NCBI GenBank assembly: GCA_029228645.1
Contig: JAPTHR010000006.1
Location: forward strand, 62,001 to 126,000
DNA length: 64,000 nucleotides
Source: Gammaproteobacteria bacterium Milos-ODIII6
Lineage (GTDB): Bacteria > Pseudomonadota > Gammaproteobacteria > Chromatiales > Chromatiaceae
Direction: 5' to 3'
Shown here: one piece after another, positions 36,064 through 46,196 of the stretch
Numbering within the stretch: the first letter of the stretch is position 1
Layout: each line of letters opens with the position of its first letter
Notes under the pieces: model-generated
The model's input: the letters and a program-made list of their open reading frames with translations, nothing else
Told to the model about the DNA's origin: nothing
Database searches by the model: none
Position numbers and translations under genes: made by a program

Positions 36064-38904
36064 TCAGAGCAGTTTTTCGAAGAAGTCCTCCCAGGGCATG
36101 GGACGCGCAAAATGATATCCCTGGAACTGGTGGCAACCATTCTCCATCAGGAACTGCTGCTGTTGAGCATTCTCCACGCCTTCTGCTGTTACGTGCAGCG
36201 CGAGGTGCCGGGCCATGTCGATGATGGTGATGACGATGCGGCTGTCGCCTGCATGATCGGGTAGTCGCTCGACAAAAGAGCGGTCGATCTTGAGGGTGTC
36301 GATCGGAAGCTGCTGCAGGTAGCGCAGCGAGGAATATCCCGTCCCGAAATCGTCGATGGAGAAATGGATCCCGAGATGGCGCAATGCTTCGATGACCTCG
36401 GTCGCCTGCTGGTGATCGCCGAGCAACACCCGCTCGGTGATCTCCAGCTCGATCAATGACGGATCCAGCGCGGTCTCCAGCAACCAGTTCTGCAGCTCCT
36501 CGGGAAAGCCCGGGTCGAGCAGCAGGTCGGCAGTGATGTTGAACGACAGCCCTTCGAAAATCTCCGGCAGCTGGTGTTGTCGTGCTCCCAGCCGGGCAAG
36601 CGCATGCGAGATCACCCAGCGGTCGATATCATCGATCAGTCCGTTGGCCTCGGCGCCAGGGATGAAGGCCGCCGGTAGAATCAAGCCGCGCTCCGGATGT
36701 TCCCAGCGCACCAGCACCTCGCCGCCGATCCAGCGCCCCTGGCCATCCACGGTCGGTTGCACATGCAGTCGGAACTGGTCTTCCTCCAGCGCCCGGTGGA
36801 GGTCGCGTTGCAGGCGCAGCCGGTTCTCCGCAGCCTGCTGAAGCTCGCTGGCAAAGAAACAGATCTGGTTGCGCCCGGACTGTTTGGCCTTGAACATCGC
36901 CATGTCCGCCTGCTTGAGCAGGGCATCGGCATCGCTCTCGCCATTCGGGAAGATCACGATCCCGGTGCTGGTGGTGATGTATTGCTCGCTGTTTTCCAGC
37001 ATGACGGGTGCATTGCACATCTGGCGCAGCTTCTCGGCGATGAACTCGGCGTGGCTCGAAGCCGCGATGAGCTCGTCGCCGATGTCCTCGAGCACGATCA
37101 CGAACTCGTCGCCACCGAAACGCGCGGCCAGGTCCTCCTTGCGGGTGGCGTCCCTGATCAGTTTCCCGATGTGTTGCAGCAGCTGGTCGCCGGCCGGGTG
37201 CCCGAGTGAATCGTTGATGTCTTTAAAATAATCGATGTCGAAGAACAGCACAGCGCCGCGGTGTTTATGCCGTTGCGCGCGCGCCAGGGCCTCGTCGATG
37301 CGCTGCACCATCAGTTTGCGGTTCGCCAGTCCGGTCAGCTGATCGTAATAGGCCAGGTGACGCAACCTCTCCTCGGCCTCTTTCTGTGCCGTCTTGTCAC
37401 GCGCCAGCCACAGCACCGCACTCTGCTCGCGTTCCAGCTGCAGGAGGGCGGTAGCGCCTTCGAAATGGCGCAAACCGGAGACCGTGTCGAGCCGGTACTC
37501 GACACGCATCGGTTTGCCGGTTTCGAGAGTGCTCTGGATCGCGGCCATGATCGGCTTGGCATCTTCCGGCGGGAGCACCTCGCTGACCGTGCGATCGAGC
37601 AGATGCTCCCGGCTAGCGGTCAGCAATTCCTGTGCGCCACCCATGACGTCGATATAGCGCCCGTTCGCGTCGAGGACAAAGCAGGGATCGGGAAGCGAGT
37701 GCAGAATCGCTTCGAGACGCTCACGCACCTGCCGAAGCTCCGATTCCATGCGGTAGCGGTCGGTGACATTCTGGAACACCATGATCACCCCGATGGTGTC
37801 ACCCGCCGGGTCGCGAATGGGGGCCGCGCTGTCGGCAATCTGGAATTCCTGTCCGTTGCGTGCAATCAGGGTGGTGTGATTCGCCAGGCCGACCACCATC
37901 CCTTCGCGCAGGACCCGCCCGACAGGATGCTCTGCGGGCTCGCGGGTTTCCGCGTTGACGATGTGGAACACCTCGATCACCGGATGGCCCACGGCTTTCT
38001 CCTGGCTCCACCCGGTCAGCCTTTCGGCCTCGGGATTGAGACGCGTGACCAGTCCGTGCACATCGGTCACCAGGACCGCGTCGCCGATCGAATCCAGGGT
38101 GATCGAAAGACGTTGTTCGCTTTCGCGCAACGCCGTAATCGTGTCCCGGATCTGGCCCACCATGCGTTGCATGGATTGCCCGAGCAGGGCGATTTCGCCT
38201 CGACCCTGGATGTCCAGCCGTATATCGAGTTTGTCCTCGGCAATTTCCCGGGTGACGCCTGCCAGCCGCTCCAGGGGTCGGGTGATGGTTCGGTAAAGCA
38301 GGCCCAGCAGGGCCAGGGTCAACACCCCGCCCACGGCAAAGGCCGCGCCGAGGCGAATCGCCACGTCACGCCACATGGCCGCCATGTTGCGCGCCGTATC
38401 GACCTGCAACCAGAGCAACGCCGAGCGGGCATCGCTGCGCGTCCCCCCCTCGGGCGTGTAGCGGATAGCGATGGTTCCGATCAGGCCGCGCTGCGTTGAG
38501 ATAACGTCCACATGGTTGTCGAGCACGTCGTGCTGGTGGTAGATGTGGCCTGGCAACAGCGAAGCCAGCGGCTTGCCGGCGGTGCCGAACTGACTGGCGT
38601 GATGGATCTGCAGATGCTCATCGGTGAGGGCGGCGAGATCGATGTCGTCGTGCAGCACGATACTGCTCACCAGCAGCCGCACATCCGCCTGTCTGCCGCT
38701 CTCCAGCGCGCGCCGCAGCGGGGCGGTAAGCTGAGAGGCGGTCAGCTGGATTGTTCGGCGGGCATCTTCGCGCACGGATTTGGCCTCGTCGGAGATCTCG
38801 GCCAAGGCGAAAACGCCAATGATGAGTAGAAAGGCGAGCACCACCACCAGGGGCAGCCAAAGCCGCAACCGACTACTCTGAACGGTGACGGTTGACCGGT
38901 TCAT
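36064..38904 (-). CDS. Membrane sensor diguanylate cyclase/phosphodiesterase (HAMP-PAS-PAS-GGDEF-EAL)
   Basis: A 946-residue inner-membrane signalling protein. The order is a membrane helix near residues 15-35, a periplasmic region to about 185, a second helix, a HAMP-like linker (RPLERLAGVTREIAEDKL), two PAS domains (about 270-510), GGDEF (about 530-690) and EAL. The cyclase motif GGDEF and the upstream inhibitory RxxD (RKED) are intact. In the phosphodiesterase domain the signature is EVL with the catalytic Glu, and FNIT, EITERVL, IDDFGTGYSSL, KIDRSFV and AEGVEN look complete. It may both make and degrade c-di-GMP. The ATG at 38904 overlaps the stop of the upstream lipoprotein gene. Confidence 0.93.
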   Translation of the reverse strand: MNRSTVTVQSSRLRLWLPLVVVLAFLLIIGVFALAEISDEAKSVREDARRTIQLTASQLTAPLRRALESGRQADVRLLVSSIVLHDDIDLAALTDEHLQIHHASQFGTAGKPLASLLPGHIYHQHDVLDNHVDVISTQRGLIGTIAIRYTPEGGTRSDARSALLWLQVDTARNMAAMWRDVAIRLGAAFAVGGVLTLALLGLLYRTITRPLERLAGVTREIAEDKLDIRLDIQGRGEIALLGQSMQRMVGQIRDTITALRESEQRLSITLDSIGDAVLVTDVHGLVTRLNPEAERLTGWSQEKAVGHPVIEVFHIVNAETREPAEHPVGRVLREGMVVGLANHTTLIARNGQEFQIADSAAPIRDPAGDTIGVIMVFQNVTDRYRMESELRQVRERLEAILHSLPDPCFVLDANGRYIDVMGGAQELLTASREHLLDRTVSEVLPPEDAKPIMAAIQSTLETGKPMRVEYRLDTVSGLRHFEGATALLQLEREQSAVLWLARDKTAQKEAEERLRHLAYYDQLTGLANRKLMVQRIDEALARAQRHKHRGAVLFFDIDYFKDINDSLGHPAGDQLLQHIGKLIRDATRKEDLAARFGGDEFVIVLEDIGDELIAASSHAEFIAEKLRQMCNAPVMLENSEQYITTSTGIVIFPNGESDADALLKQADMAMFKAKQSGRNQICFFASELQQAAENRLRLQRDLHRALEEDQFRLHVQPTVDGQGRWIGGEVLVRWEHPERGLILPAAFIPGAEANGLIDDIDRWVISHALARLGARQHQLPEIFEGLSFNITADLLLDPGFPEELQNWLLETALDPSLIELEITERVLLGDHQQATEVIEALRHLGIHFSIDDFGTGYSSLRYLQQLPIDTLKIDRSFVERLPDHAGDSRIVITIIDMARHLALHVTAEGVENAQQQQFLMENGCHQFQGYHFARPMPWEDFFEKLL

Positions 38905-39863
38905 GGAGCCGGGATGAATTCCGGGGTCGCCAGATTCGCGAGGTCTGGTTGTGATGCGATCAGTTTCCACTCAGCCATGAGCGTTGCCAACTTTTGTGCC
39001 TCGCTGTTGAGTAGCGCAGAGCTCCCCAGCCACGCCAGGTTCTCCAGCGGATCCGGTAGCTGCATGCCGCGGAACATGGTCTTCAGGGTTTCCGGATCAG
39101 TCTGCAGTCGCGGGGCGATGCGTGCATAGGCCTGCTCGGGTTGGGTATCCATCGTCCTGCGGGCGGCAAAGTATCCTGCGATCACCTGTGCGATGTGATC
39201 GCGATGATGCGCGAGGGCCTCTTCGCGTATCGCCAGAACGTCCACGATCCGGCCTGGGATCTGATGACTGTTGAACAATTCCACTCCGCCTTGTGCCAGC
39301 AGGCGGCTGCGGGTCGGCTCGTAGGTGATCAGCACGTCGACCTGCTTGGCGCGGAAGGCGTCCAAGTGCTGGTCGAAGGGCAGGTTGACCAGTTCGATAT
39401 CCTGCTGCGTCAGGCCGGCCTCCTGCAGCAGCGACTCGAGCATGACCGCCCCCACGGCTGTTATCTCGACGCCGATTCTTTGGCCCCTGATCTCCTCCAG
39501 CATATCGATGCCGGGCTGCCCCAGTACCGCATCGGCGCCGTCGGAGACGTCCATCACCAGTACCACCTTGAGCGGAACACCCTCGGCGCGCAGTGAGATC
39601 ACCTCGTCCAGGGTCAGCATGCCGCCGTCAAGCGAGCCATTCCTTAGATACTGGATCACCTCCGATGCCGAGGGCAGTTCAAGCAGCTTCACCTTGTCAG
39701 TGGGCAACAGGCCCTGGTCGCGCGCAAGGTACAGGGGTTCGTAGCCCGGCCACTGGGTGCTTCCGAGGCGCAGACGGTGCTCCGAGCCACAGCCCTCGAG
39801 CGTGGCCATGGCAGCGGCCAGGAGAAGGACAAGGACAACTTTGAGCGGGAGAGAGAAGTGCAT
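38901..39863 (-). CDS. Lipoprotein ABC-type substrate-binding protein (NMT1/SsuA-like)
   Basis: A 320-residue periplasmic binding protein of the NitT/TauT/NMT1 type. The N-terminus MHFSLPLKVVLVLLLAAAMA ends in the lipobox LEGC, so it should be lipid-anchored. LGSTQWPGYEPLYLARDQGLL and the VDVLITYEPTRSRLLAQGG segment are family-like. AGGAAG before the ATG at 39863 sets the start. No permease or ATPase is nearby; its only partner is the coupled GGDEF-EAL gene, which overlaps it by four bases, so it probably acts in sensing rather than uptake. Confidence 0.85.
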   Translation of the reverse strand: MHFSLPLKVVLVLLLAAAMATLEGCGSEHRLRLGSTQWPGYEPLYLARDQGLLPTDKVKLLELPSASEVIQYLRNGSLDGGMLTLDEVISLRAEGVPLKVVLVMDVSDGADAVLGQPGIDMLEEIRGQRIGVEITAVGAVMLESLLQEAGLTQQDIELVNLPFDQHLDAFRAKQVDVLITYEPTRSRLLAQGGVELFNSHQIPGRIVDVLAIREEALAHHRDHIAQVIAGYFAARRTMDTQPEQAYARIAPRLQTDPETLKTMFRGMQLPDPLENLAWLGSSALLNSEAQKLATLMAEWKLIASQPDLANLATPEFIPAP

Positions 39864-40063
39864 AGCTTCCTGCAGAACGGATCGACGGGTGATCCTGACT
39901 CGCACTTCAGCAGATGCGAGTTCCGACCCTACTTTCCTTTCCGAATTCCGAAACGGTGGATGTTGCTATGCCATCGGGGGCGGCTGCAAGTGCTTCTGCC
40001 CGATTCAACAGGTGGGCAGCAAAAAGCGGTCGTAACGCTCCACATCGAACCCTCCAGGCGTGT

Positions 40064-40756
40064 TCAGGGGAATCGGTAAATCACCTGGGCGGAAGCACCA
40101 TTGACATTGTAGTCGTCGTTACCCACTTCATGGTGAGTGCCCATAAAGCGATAAACGATGCGATCCTTCAGGCCGTGATCGAATTCGAATCCCAGCGCGT
40201 AGGTCGCGCTACTACCCGATTCCTCGAGGGTGCTGATGATCCCGGATTCGTTGTAAGTCTCTTTCGATTCCCACCAGTAAACGCCTACAAAGCCAAGCAG
40301 GAACCAACGTTCCGAAACAGGCCATCGGCCCATTACACCCAGTTCCCAGCCGTCGGCCTCCTGTGTGCCTGAAATAGGGCCGGCTGCCCAGGAAGGGCCG
40401 CCACTCGATGTTCCATCGAGCTTGGATTCTCCCAGGTCCCGGTAAGCGCCCTCCACGGCGATATGGTCATTGACCTGATAGCCCAATGAAAGATTCGCGC
40501 TTTTGTCGGTCTTGTCGTTGGCAGCGCTGGTGACTGAGCCGTCCTGCCAGCTGTCTGTGACATCGTTCCGGTTTATTCCAAACCCCACGCCGGCATAGAC
40601 GTTCTTGGCAGCCGTCCCCTTGGGGATAAACCAGCCAGATCCGTTATCGTCATCTTCCGCCAGTAACGGGCCGGATAACAGGCACAGGGCTGCCACGAGT
40701 AGCAGTGGGCGGGCCCGTGCCCGAGGTTTACTCTCTCCTCCCGTTGGATTCGACAT
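40064..40756 (-). CDS. Outer-membrane beta-barrel protein
   Basis: A 230-residue exported protein. The signal peptide ends near ALCLLSGPLLA-ED. After it come eight or so alternating strands (YAGVGFGINR, ANLSLGYQVND, HIAVEGAYRDLGE, WELGVMGRWPVS, RWFLLGFVGVYWWE, YALGFEFDH, IVYRFMG, AQVIYRFP) ending in an aromatic residue plus Pro, as in small OmpA-like barrels. ATG 40756 is preferred because a GGGGG run lies 8 bases upstream; the frame also opens at 40777. Ligand or role unknown. Confidence 0.8.
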   Translation of the reverse strand: MSNPTGGESKPRARARPLLLVAALCLLSGPLLAEDDDNGSGWFIPKGTAAKNVYAGVGFGINRNDVTDSWQDGSVTSAANDKTDKSANLSLGYQVNDHIAVEGAYRDLGESKLDGTSSGGPSWAAGPISGTQEADGWELGVMGRWPVSERWFLLGFVGVYWWESKETYNESGIISTLEESGSSATYALGFEFDHGLKDRIVYRFMGTHHEVGNDDYNVNGASAQVIYRFP

Positions 40757-40963
40757 GGTGCGCGCCCCCTTTTTCATTGAAAATACAAGTATAAATCGTA
40801 GTTCATGTTCACATGAATGAACTGATCCGAGACGAGGTTTTTAAAAAGGGGGAGGCCAGCCCGGGGCACTGGCAAACAGCAAAAAGGATACTCACCCCTT
40901 TTCGAGGCCGCTCTCACTCGATCGCGTTAAAATCCGGAGCCCATCCGATACCCGCCGATTGCC

Positions 40964-43900
40964 TTGCCTGAACGTTACCCAGACTGCCTGATCCGCGATC
41001 GCCATGCGCTGCGCCGCATGGCGGGTGCGTGCGAGCGCGATCCCTCCAGCAGTGAACTGAAGCTTCGCTACGAGCAGCGCCTGGCGCGATCGCGTGAGCT
41101 GTTCGGTCGGCGTCAGGATGCCCTGCCGCAGGTCGGGTTCCCGTCGGAACTGCCGATCATCGAACGCCTGACGGAGGTGCGCGAGGCGATCGAGGCGCAC
41201 CAGGTCATCATCCTGTGCGGCGAGACCGGTTCGGGCAAGTCGACCCAGCTGCCCAAGATCTGCCTGTCGCTCGGGCGCGGTGTCGCCGGGCGCATCGGGC
41301 ATACCCAGCCGCGCCGGATCGCCGCCCGCAGCCTGGCCAGCCGGGTGGCCTCCGAACTGGGTCAGGAGGTCGGACAGAGCGTCGGCTACAAGGTGCGTTT
41401 TGCCGACCGCGTTGGGGATGCCACGCACATCAAGCTGATGACCGACGGCATGCTGTTGGCCGAGATCCAGCGGGACCGCTTTCTCAACGAGTACGACACC
41501 CTGATCATCGACGAGGCGCACGAGCGCAGCCTCAATATTGATTTCCTGTTGGGCTACTTGAAGCAGCTCCTGCCCCGGCGTCCCGACCTGAAGGTCATCG
41601 TCACCTCGGCCACCATCGATCCGCAGCGATTCTCGAAACATTTCTCCGACGCCCCGGTGATCGAGGTTTCCGGCAGAACCTACCCGGTCGAGCTGCGCTA
41701 CCGGCCACCGCCCGAAAGCGAGGACGGTGGCATCGATCTGCAGCAGGGCATCCTGGATGCGGTGGACGAACTCGCGGAACTCGATCGCGGCGATGTCCTG
41801 ATCTTCTTCTCCGGCGAGCGCGAGATCCGCGAGGCGGCCGAGACCTTACGCAAGCACCACCCGCCAGCGACCGAGATTCTGCCGCTGTATGCGCGCCAGA
41901 GTCCGGCCGAGCAGGCCAAAATATTCCGCCCGGGCGGGAGCCGGCGCATCGTGCTGGCGACCAACGTGGCCGAGACCTCGCTCACGGTGCCGGGCATCCG
42001 CTACGTGGTCGACACCGGCAAGGCGCGCATCAGTCGCTACAGTGCCCGCTCCAAGATCCAGCGCCTGCCGGTGGAGGCGATATCGCAGGCCAGCGCAGAC
42101 CAGCGCAAGGGCCGCTGTGGGCGCGTGGCGGCCGGTGTCTGCATCCGGCTGTATTCGGAAGAGGACTTCGAGGCGCGCAGCCACTTTACCGAGCCGGAAA
42201 TCCAGCGCACCAATCTCGCTGCGGTCATCCTGCAGATGAAGCTGCTCGGCTTCGGCGACATCGAACGCTTTCCCTTCGTCGACCCACCGGACAATCGCCT
42301 GATCAAGGATGGCTACCGGGTGCTGCACGAGATCGGCGCGGTGGACGGCCTGAACCAGGTCACCCAACTCGGCAAAAAGCTGGCCAGGCTGCCGATCGAT
42401 CCGCGCATCGCGCGGATGTTGCTGGAGGCGGCGCATACCGGCTGCCTGCGTGAACTGCTGGTGATCGGCGGGGTGCTCTCGGTCCAGGATCCACGCGAGC
42501 GTCCCTTCGACAAGCAGCAGCAGGCGGACGAGGCGCATGCCCTGTTCGCGGACGAACGCTCCGATTTCCTGGGCATGCTGAAACTCTGGGATTACCTGCA
42601 GGAGAAAAAACGCCACCTGACGCGGCGCAAGTTCGAGCGACTCTGCCGCGAGCATTTCATCTCGCCGCTGCGCATGCGCGAATGGGAGGACGTGCATCGC
42701 CAGTTGAAAGAACAGATGCACGAGATGGGTTACCGCGACAACGAGCAGCCGGCCGGCTACGAAACCATCCACCAGGCACTGCTGTCGGGTCTCCTCAGTC
42801 ACGTGGGGCATCGCAGCCAGGGCAGGGAGCGGGACTACCTGGGTGCGCGCAACACCCGTTTTCACGTCTTTCCGGGATCGAGCCAGTTTGCCGCGCGGCC
42901 GAAATGGCTGGTGGCGGCGGAACTGGTCGAGACGACCAAGCTGTATGCACGCAGCGTGGCGCAGGTCCAGCCGGAGTGGGTCGAACGACTGGCCGGGCAC
43001 CTGGTCAAGCGGAGTTACTCCGAGCCCCATTGGCAGGCGAAGCGGGGACAGGTCGGTGCGTATGAGAAGGTCACGCTGTACGGTCTGCCGATCGTGCCGC
43101 GCCGGCGGGTCAACTACGGCCCGATCGACCCGGCGGGGGCACGCGAGATATTCCTGCGCTTCGGCCTGGTCGAGGGCGAGCTGCACACCCGCGCACCCTT
43201 CTGGCGGCACAACCGCGAGTTGATCGATCAGCTGCACGACCAGGAGGCGAAGGCCCGCCGGCGCGACATCCTGGTGGATGAGGAGGCGATTTACGCGTTC
43301 TACGAGCGACGCATCCCGGAAGGCATCTACAGCACCGCGCAGCTGGAGAAATGGCTGCGCCAGCAGGACAACAAAAAGCTGCTGCACATGCGTATCGAGG
43401 ATATCTGTCGCCAGCCCCTGGGGCTCGACGAGGCGCAGTTCCCGGATGCCCTCGAGTTACACGGCGCACGCCTGCCGCTAAGCTATCACTTCGAACCGGG
43501 TAGCGACGCCGATGGCGTCACCCTGCACCTGCCAATGCCCTTGCTCAACCAGCTCAGCGAGGGGCTGGTCGACCGTCTGGTGCCGGGACTGCTCGAGCAA
43601 AAGCTGGTCGCCATGATCAAGGGACTACCCAAGTCACTGCGCCGCCAGTTCGTGCCGGCGCCGGACTATGCGCACCGGGCCAGGGCCCTCCTAACCGAAG
43701 GCGAGCAGCCCTTGCGCCAGGCGCTGGCGCAGGCCCTGCGCCAGCTCACCGGGGTGCAGGTGCCGGAGGATCAGTGGAACGAGCAGGGTCTGGATGATTT
43801 CCTGCGCATGCGAATCCGCCTGGTCAGCGCGGACGGCATGCAGATCCTGGCGCAGTCACGCGATCTGCTGGCGCTGCAGCACAAGTATGCGGATCAGGCG

Positions 43901-44842
43901 CAAGCGGGCGTGGGGTCGATCGAGGCCAGCCACCCGATCGAGCGCGAGGGCCTGCGGGATTGGGACTTCGATGATCTCCCGGTGCGTTACGCGACCGGCG
44001 GCAAAGGCCTGCAGATCACCCTGTGGCCGGCGCTGGTGGACGAGGGCGAGAGCGTGGCCATCCGCTGCCTCGACTCCGAGGCGCGCGCGCAGATCGCGCA
44101 GCGTGCCGGTGTGCGCCGCCTGTTGATGCTGCGCATGGGATCGACCACCCGCGATCTGCGCAAACGTATCCCGAATATCCAGGCCCTGCGGCTGCAGTAC
44201 GCCAAGGTACCGCCCCCGCCGGGCGGGCCGGGGTCCGGGCAGCAGCCCGCCTTGGAGGACCAGATCCTGGTGCTGAGCTTCGAGCGGGCCTTCTTCGCCG
44301 AGCGCGACCCCGACACAGTGCGGGATCGGCAGGCCTTCGATGCCTGCTACGAGCAAGGGCGCAGCCAGCTGCTGGCGCTGCACGAACAGACCGCGGCCGA
44401 GGTGGGCGAGATTCTCGGCCTCTACCAGCAGCTGCGCAAGGGCTTGTCCGGGCTCGACGGCCTGCAGTGGATCAAGCCACGTGGCGATATGCAGCAGCAA
44501 CTCGACGGCCTGGTGTACCAGGGCTTCCTGCAGGAGGTCCCGGGAGATCAGCTGCGCCAGTACCCGCGCTACCTCAAGGCATTGCAACGGCGCCTGGAAA
44601 AGCTGCGCACCGGCGGCGAGGCACGCGACCGGCAGCGTCTCGCCGAAATGGCCGGGCTTGACCAGCGCTGGCGGGACCGGGACCAGCAGGCGCGCGCCAA
44701 AGGGCTGGTCGACCCCCGCCTGCAACAGGTCCGCTGGGAACTGGAGGAACTGCGCATCTCGCTGTTTGCTCAGGAGGTGAAAACCCTGCATCCGGTGTCG
44801 GTGAAACGGATCGAGAAGCTGTGGCGGGATCTGGGCTTGTAA
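40964..44842 (+). CDS. hrpA: ATP-dependent RNA helicase HrpA
   Basis: A 1292-residue DEAH-box helicase (E. coli HrpA 1300) involved in rescue of stalled or collided ribosomes and mRNA processing. Walker A is GETGSGKS, motif II is DEAH, motif III SATID and motif VI QRKGRCGR. The helicase-associated and OB-fold domains and the long C-terminal DUF3418 region follow. The start is uncertain: TTG 40964 is used, with ATG 41018 in frame as an alternative; neither has a strong ribosome-binding site. Confidence 0.95.
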   Translation: MPERYPDCLIRDRHALRRMAGACERDPSSSELKLRYEQRLARSRELFGRRQDALPQVGFPSELPIIERLTEVREAIEAHQVIILCGETGSGKSTQLPKICLSLGRGVAGRIGHTQPRRIAARSLASRVASELGQEVGQSVGYKVRFADRVGDATHIKLMTDGMLLAEIQRDRFLNEYDTLIIDEAHERSLNIDFLLGYLKQLLPRRPDLKVIVTSATIDPQRFSKHFSDAPVIEVSGRTYPVELRYRPPPESEDGGIDLQQGILDAVDELAELDRGDVLIFFSGEREIREAAETLRKHHPPATEILPLYARQSPAEQAKIFRPGGSRRIVLATNVAETSLTVPGIRYVVDTGKARISRYSARSKIQRLPVEAISQASADQRKGRCGRVAAGVCIRLYSEEDFEARSHFTEPEIQRTNLAAVILQMKLLGFGDIERFPFVDPPDNRLIKDGYRVLHEIGAVDGLNQVTQLGKKLARLPIDPRIARMLLEAAHTGCLRELLVIGGVLSVQDPRERPFDKQQQADEAHALFADERSDFLGMLKLWDYLQEKKRHLTRRKFERLCREHFISPLRMREWEDVHRQLKEQMHEMGYRDNEQPAGYETIHQALLSGLLSHVGHRSQGRERDYLGARNTRFHVFPGSSQFAARPKWLVAAELVETTKLYARSVAQVQPEWVERLAGHLVKRSYSEPHWQAKRGQVGAYEKVTLYGLPIVPRRRVNYGPIDPAGAREIFLRFGLVEGELHTRAPFWRHNRELIDQLHDQEAKARRRDILVDEEAIYAFYERRIPEGIYSTAQLEKWLRQQDNKKLLHMRIEDICRQPLGLDEAQFPDALELHGARLPLSYHFEPGSDADGVTLHLPMPLLNQLSEGLVDRLVPGLLEQKLVAMIKGLPKSLRRQFVPAPDYAHRARALLTEGEQPLRQALAQALRQLTGVQVPEDQWNEQGLDDFLRMRIRLVSADGMQILAQSRDLLALQHKYADQAQAGVGSIEASHPIEREGLRDWDFDDLPVRYATGGKGLQITLWPALVDEGESVAIRCLDSEARAQIAQRAGVRRLLMLRMGSTTRDLRKRIPNIQALRLQYAKVPPPPGGPGSGQQPALEDQILVLSFERAFFAERDPDTVRDRQAFDACYEQGRSQLLALHEQTAAEVGEILGLYQQLRKGLSGLDGLQWIKPRGDMQQQLDGLVYQGFLQEVPGDQLRQYPRYLKALQRRLEKLRTGGEARDRQRLAEMAGLDQRWRDRDQQARAKGLVDPRLQQVRWELEELRISLFAQEVKTLHPVSVKRIEKLWRDLGL

Positions 44843-44955
44843 GCACTGGCGAGGGAGGCGGCGTCTACGGCCAACTCCGACCCCTGTCGATCCGACCCGA
44901 AAGGCCCGGACTGGCGTAGAATACCGACCTATTGTCTACAGTTCGGGTGTCAAAC

Positions 44956-45444
44956 ATGTCTGAATGCCATTGCGGATCGGGTCGCGAATTCGAGGATTGC
45001 TGCGGACCGATCATCTCCGGGGAGCGAAGCGCGGATACCGCCGAGGCGCTGATGCGTTCGCGTTACTCCGCCTACGCGGTGGGCGCGATCGATTACCTCG
45101 GCGAGACCCTGCATCCGGATTACCGCGGTGACTGGGACCCGAGCGCCACGGCGCGCTGGTCCGAGCAGGCGGAATGGCAGGGGCTGGAGATCCGTGCGAC
45201 CGAGGCGGGCGGGCCGGATGACAATCAGGGCATGGTCGAGTTCGCGGCGACCTTCGTCGAGGATGGTCAGCCCAAGACGCACATCGAACGCAGCTATTTC
45301 CAGCGCCAGGAGGGACGCTGGTACTACGTCAACGGCGATACGCCGAAACCGACGACCTGGCGCAAGGAGGGGCCGAAGGTGGGCCGCAACGACCCCTGTC
45401 CCTGTGGCAGCGGGAAAAAGTACAAGAAGTGCTGCGGGCGCTGA
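44956..45444 (+). CDS. YchJ/UPF0225 family protein with two SEC-C motifs
   Basis: A 162-residue protein with a zinc-binding SEC-C motif at each end: [13 protein letters not shown] (residues 4-16) and [13 protein letters not shown] at the C-terminus. Between them is the YchJ domain: [21 protein letters not shown] and the [14 protein letters not shown] strand region (NTF2-like). The biochemical function is not established. ATG 44956 is used; GTG 44947 is in frame. Confidence 0.9.
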   Translation: MSECHCGSGREFEDCCGPIISGERSADTAEALMRSRYSAYAVGAIDYLGETLHPDYRGDWDPSATARWSEQAEWQGLEIRATEAGGPDDNQGMVEFAATFVEDGQPKTHIERSYFQRQEGRWYYVNGDTPKPTTWRKEGPKVGRNDPCPCGSGKKYKKCCGR

Positions 45445-45557
45445 GCGCCGACCTCAAGATCCGGCGCCTGGCGTCGATAAGGAACTACAGTCGCGTTTTT
45501 ACATCGAGAATATAGATCTTTAAAACAATGAGTTATGGTAACTAATTGCAGCAAGAC

Positions 45558-46190
45558 ATGAGATATTCTTCAACTCATCGCGGTGTTGTCTTCGGATGCC
45601 TGCTGGTCCTGTCCGGGATCAGCTACGCCGACCTGTTCCAGTACCGGGACCGCCAGGGGCATGTCCACTTCACCGATAAGCCGATGGGCGCCAGTTACTA
45701 CCTGGTCAAGCGTTATCGCACTGAGCCGCGCCGGCAAAAGCGCCGGGGCGGGGATACCCTGTCCGCCATGCGCAAGCGTCGCAGCGCCCTTGAACCCCTG
45801 ATCGAGTCCGTCTCGCAGGCGCAGGGGCTGAGGCCTGAACTGGTGCATGCGGTCATCCGGGCTGAGTCGGCCTATCGGTCTGACGCCGTTTCGCGCGTGG
45901 GCGCGCAGGGCTTGATGCAGCTGATGCCGGCGACCGCCGAGCGTTTTGGCGTCAGCGATGCGTTCGATCCCAGTCAGAACCTTAACGGTGGGACGCGCTA
46001 CCTGCGTCAGCTGATCGACCTTTTCGATTCCGATCTACGCCTGGCGCTGGCCGCCTATAACGCGGGTGAGAACGCCGTGGCCCGCTATGGCAACCAAGTG
46101 CCGCCGTTCCCTGAAACCCGCAAGTATGTCGAAAGGGTGCTCGGTTTCTACCGCGACAACCGCGCGGGCGACAAGATCGCGCAGCGCTGA
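45558..46190 (+). CDS. Lytic transglycosylase (SLT) with N-terminal DUF4124 segment
   Basis: A 210-residue exported muramidase-like enzyme. After a signal peptide (cleavage near SYA-DLF) there is a short DUF4124 segment, FQYRDRQGHVHFTDKP. The SLT domain follows with the catalytic Glu in VIRAESAYRSDAVS, the GLMQLMPATA motif, and AAYNAGENAV near the end. It cleaves peptidoglycan glycan strands to 1,6-anhydro products. ATG 45558 gives the best signal peptide; a TTG four codons earlier is in frame. Confidence 0.9.
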   Translation: MRYSSTHRGVVFGCLLVLSGISYADLFQYRDRQGHVHFTDKPMGASYYLVKRYRTEPRRQKRRGGDTLSAMRKRRSALEPLIESVSQAQGLRPELVHAVIRAESAYRSDAVSRVGAQGLMQLMPATAERFGVSDAFDPSQNLNGGTRYLRQLIDLFDSDLRLALAAYNAGENAVARYGNQVPPFPETRKYVERVLGFYRDNRAGDKIAQR

Positions 46191-46196
46191 TTCCTG

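Noticed and set aside
44932-44955. Upstream TTG and GTG starts for the YchJ-like gene
   Set aside because: The SEC-C motif begins right after ATG 44956, as in the family, so earlier starts add unneeded residues.
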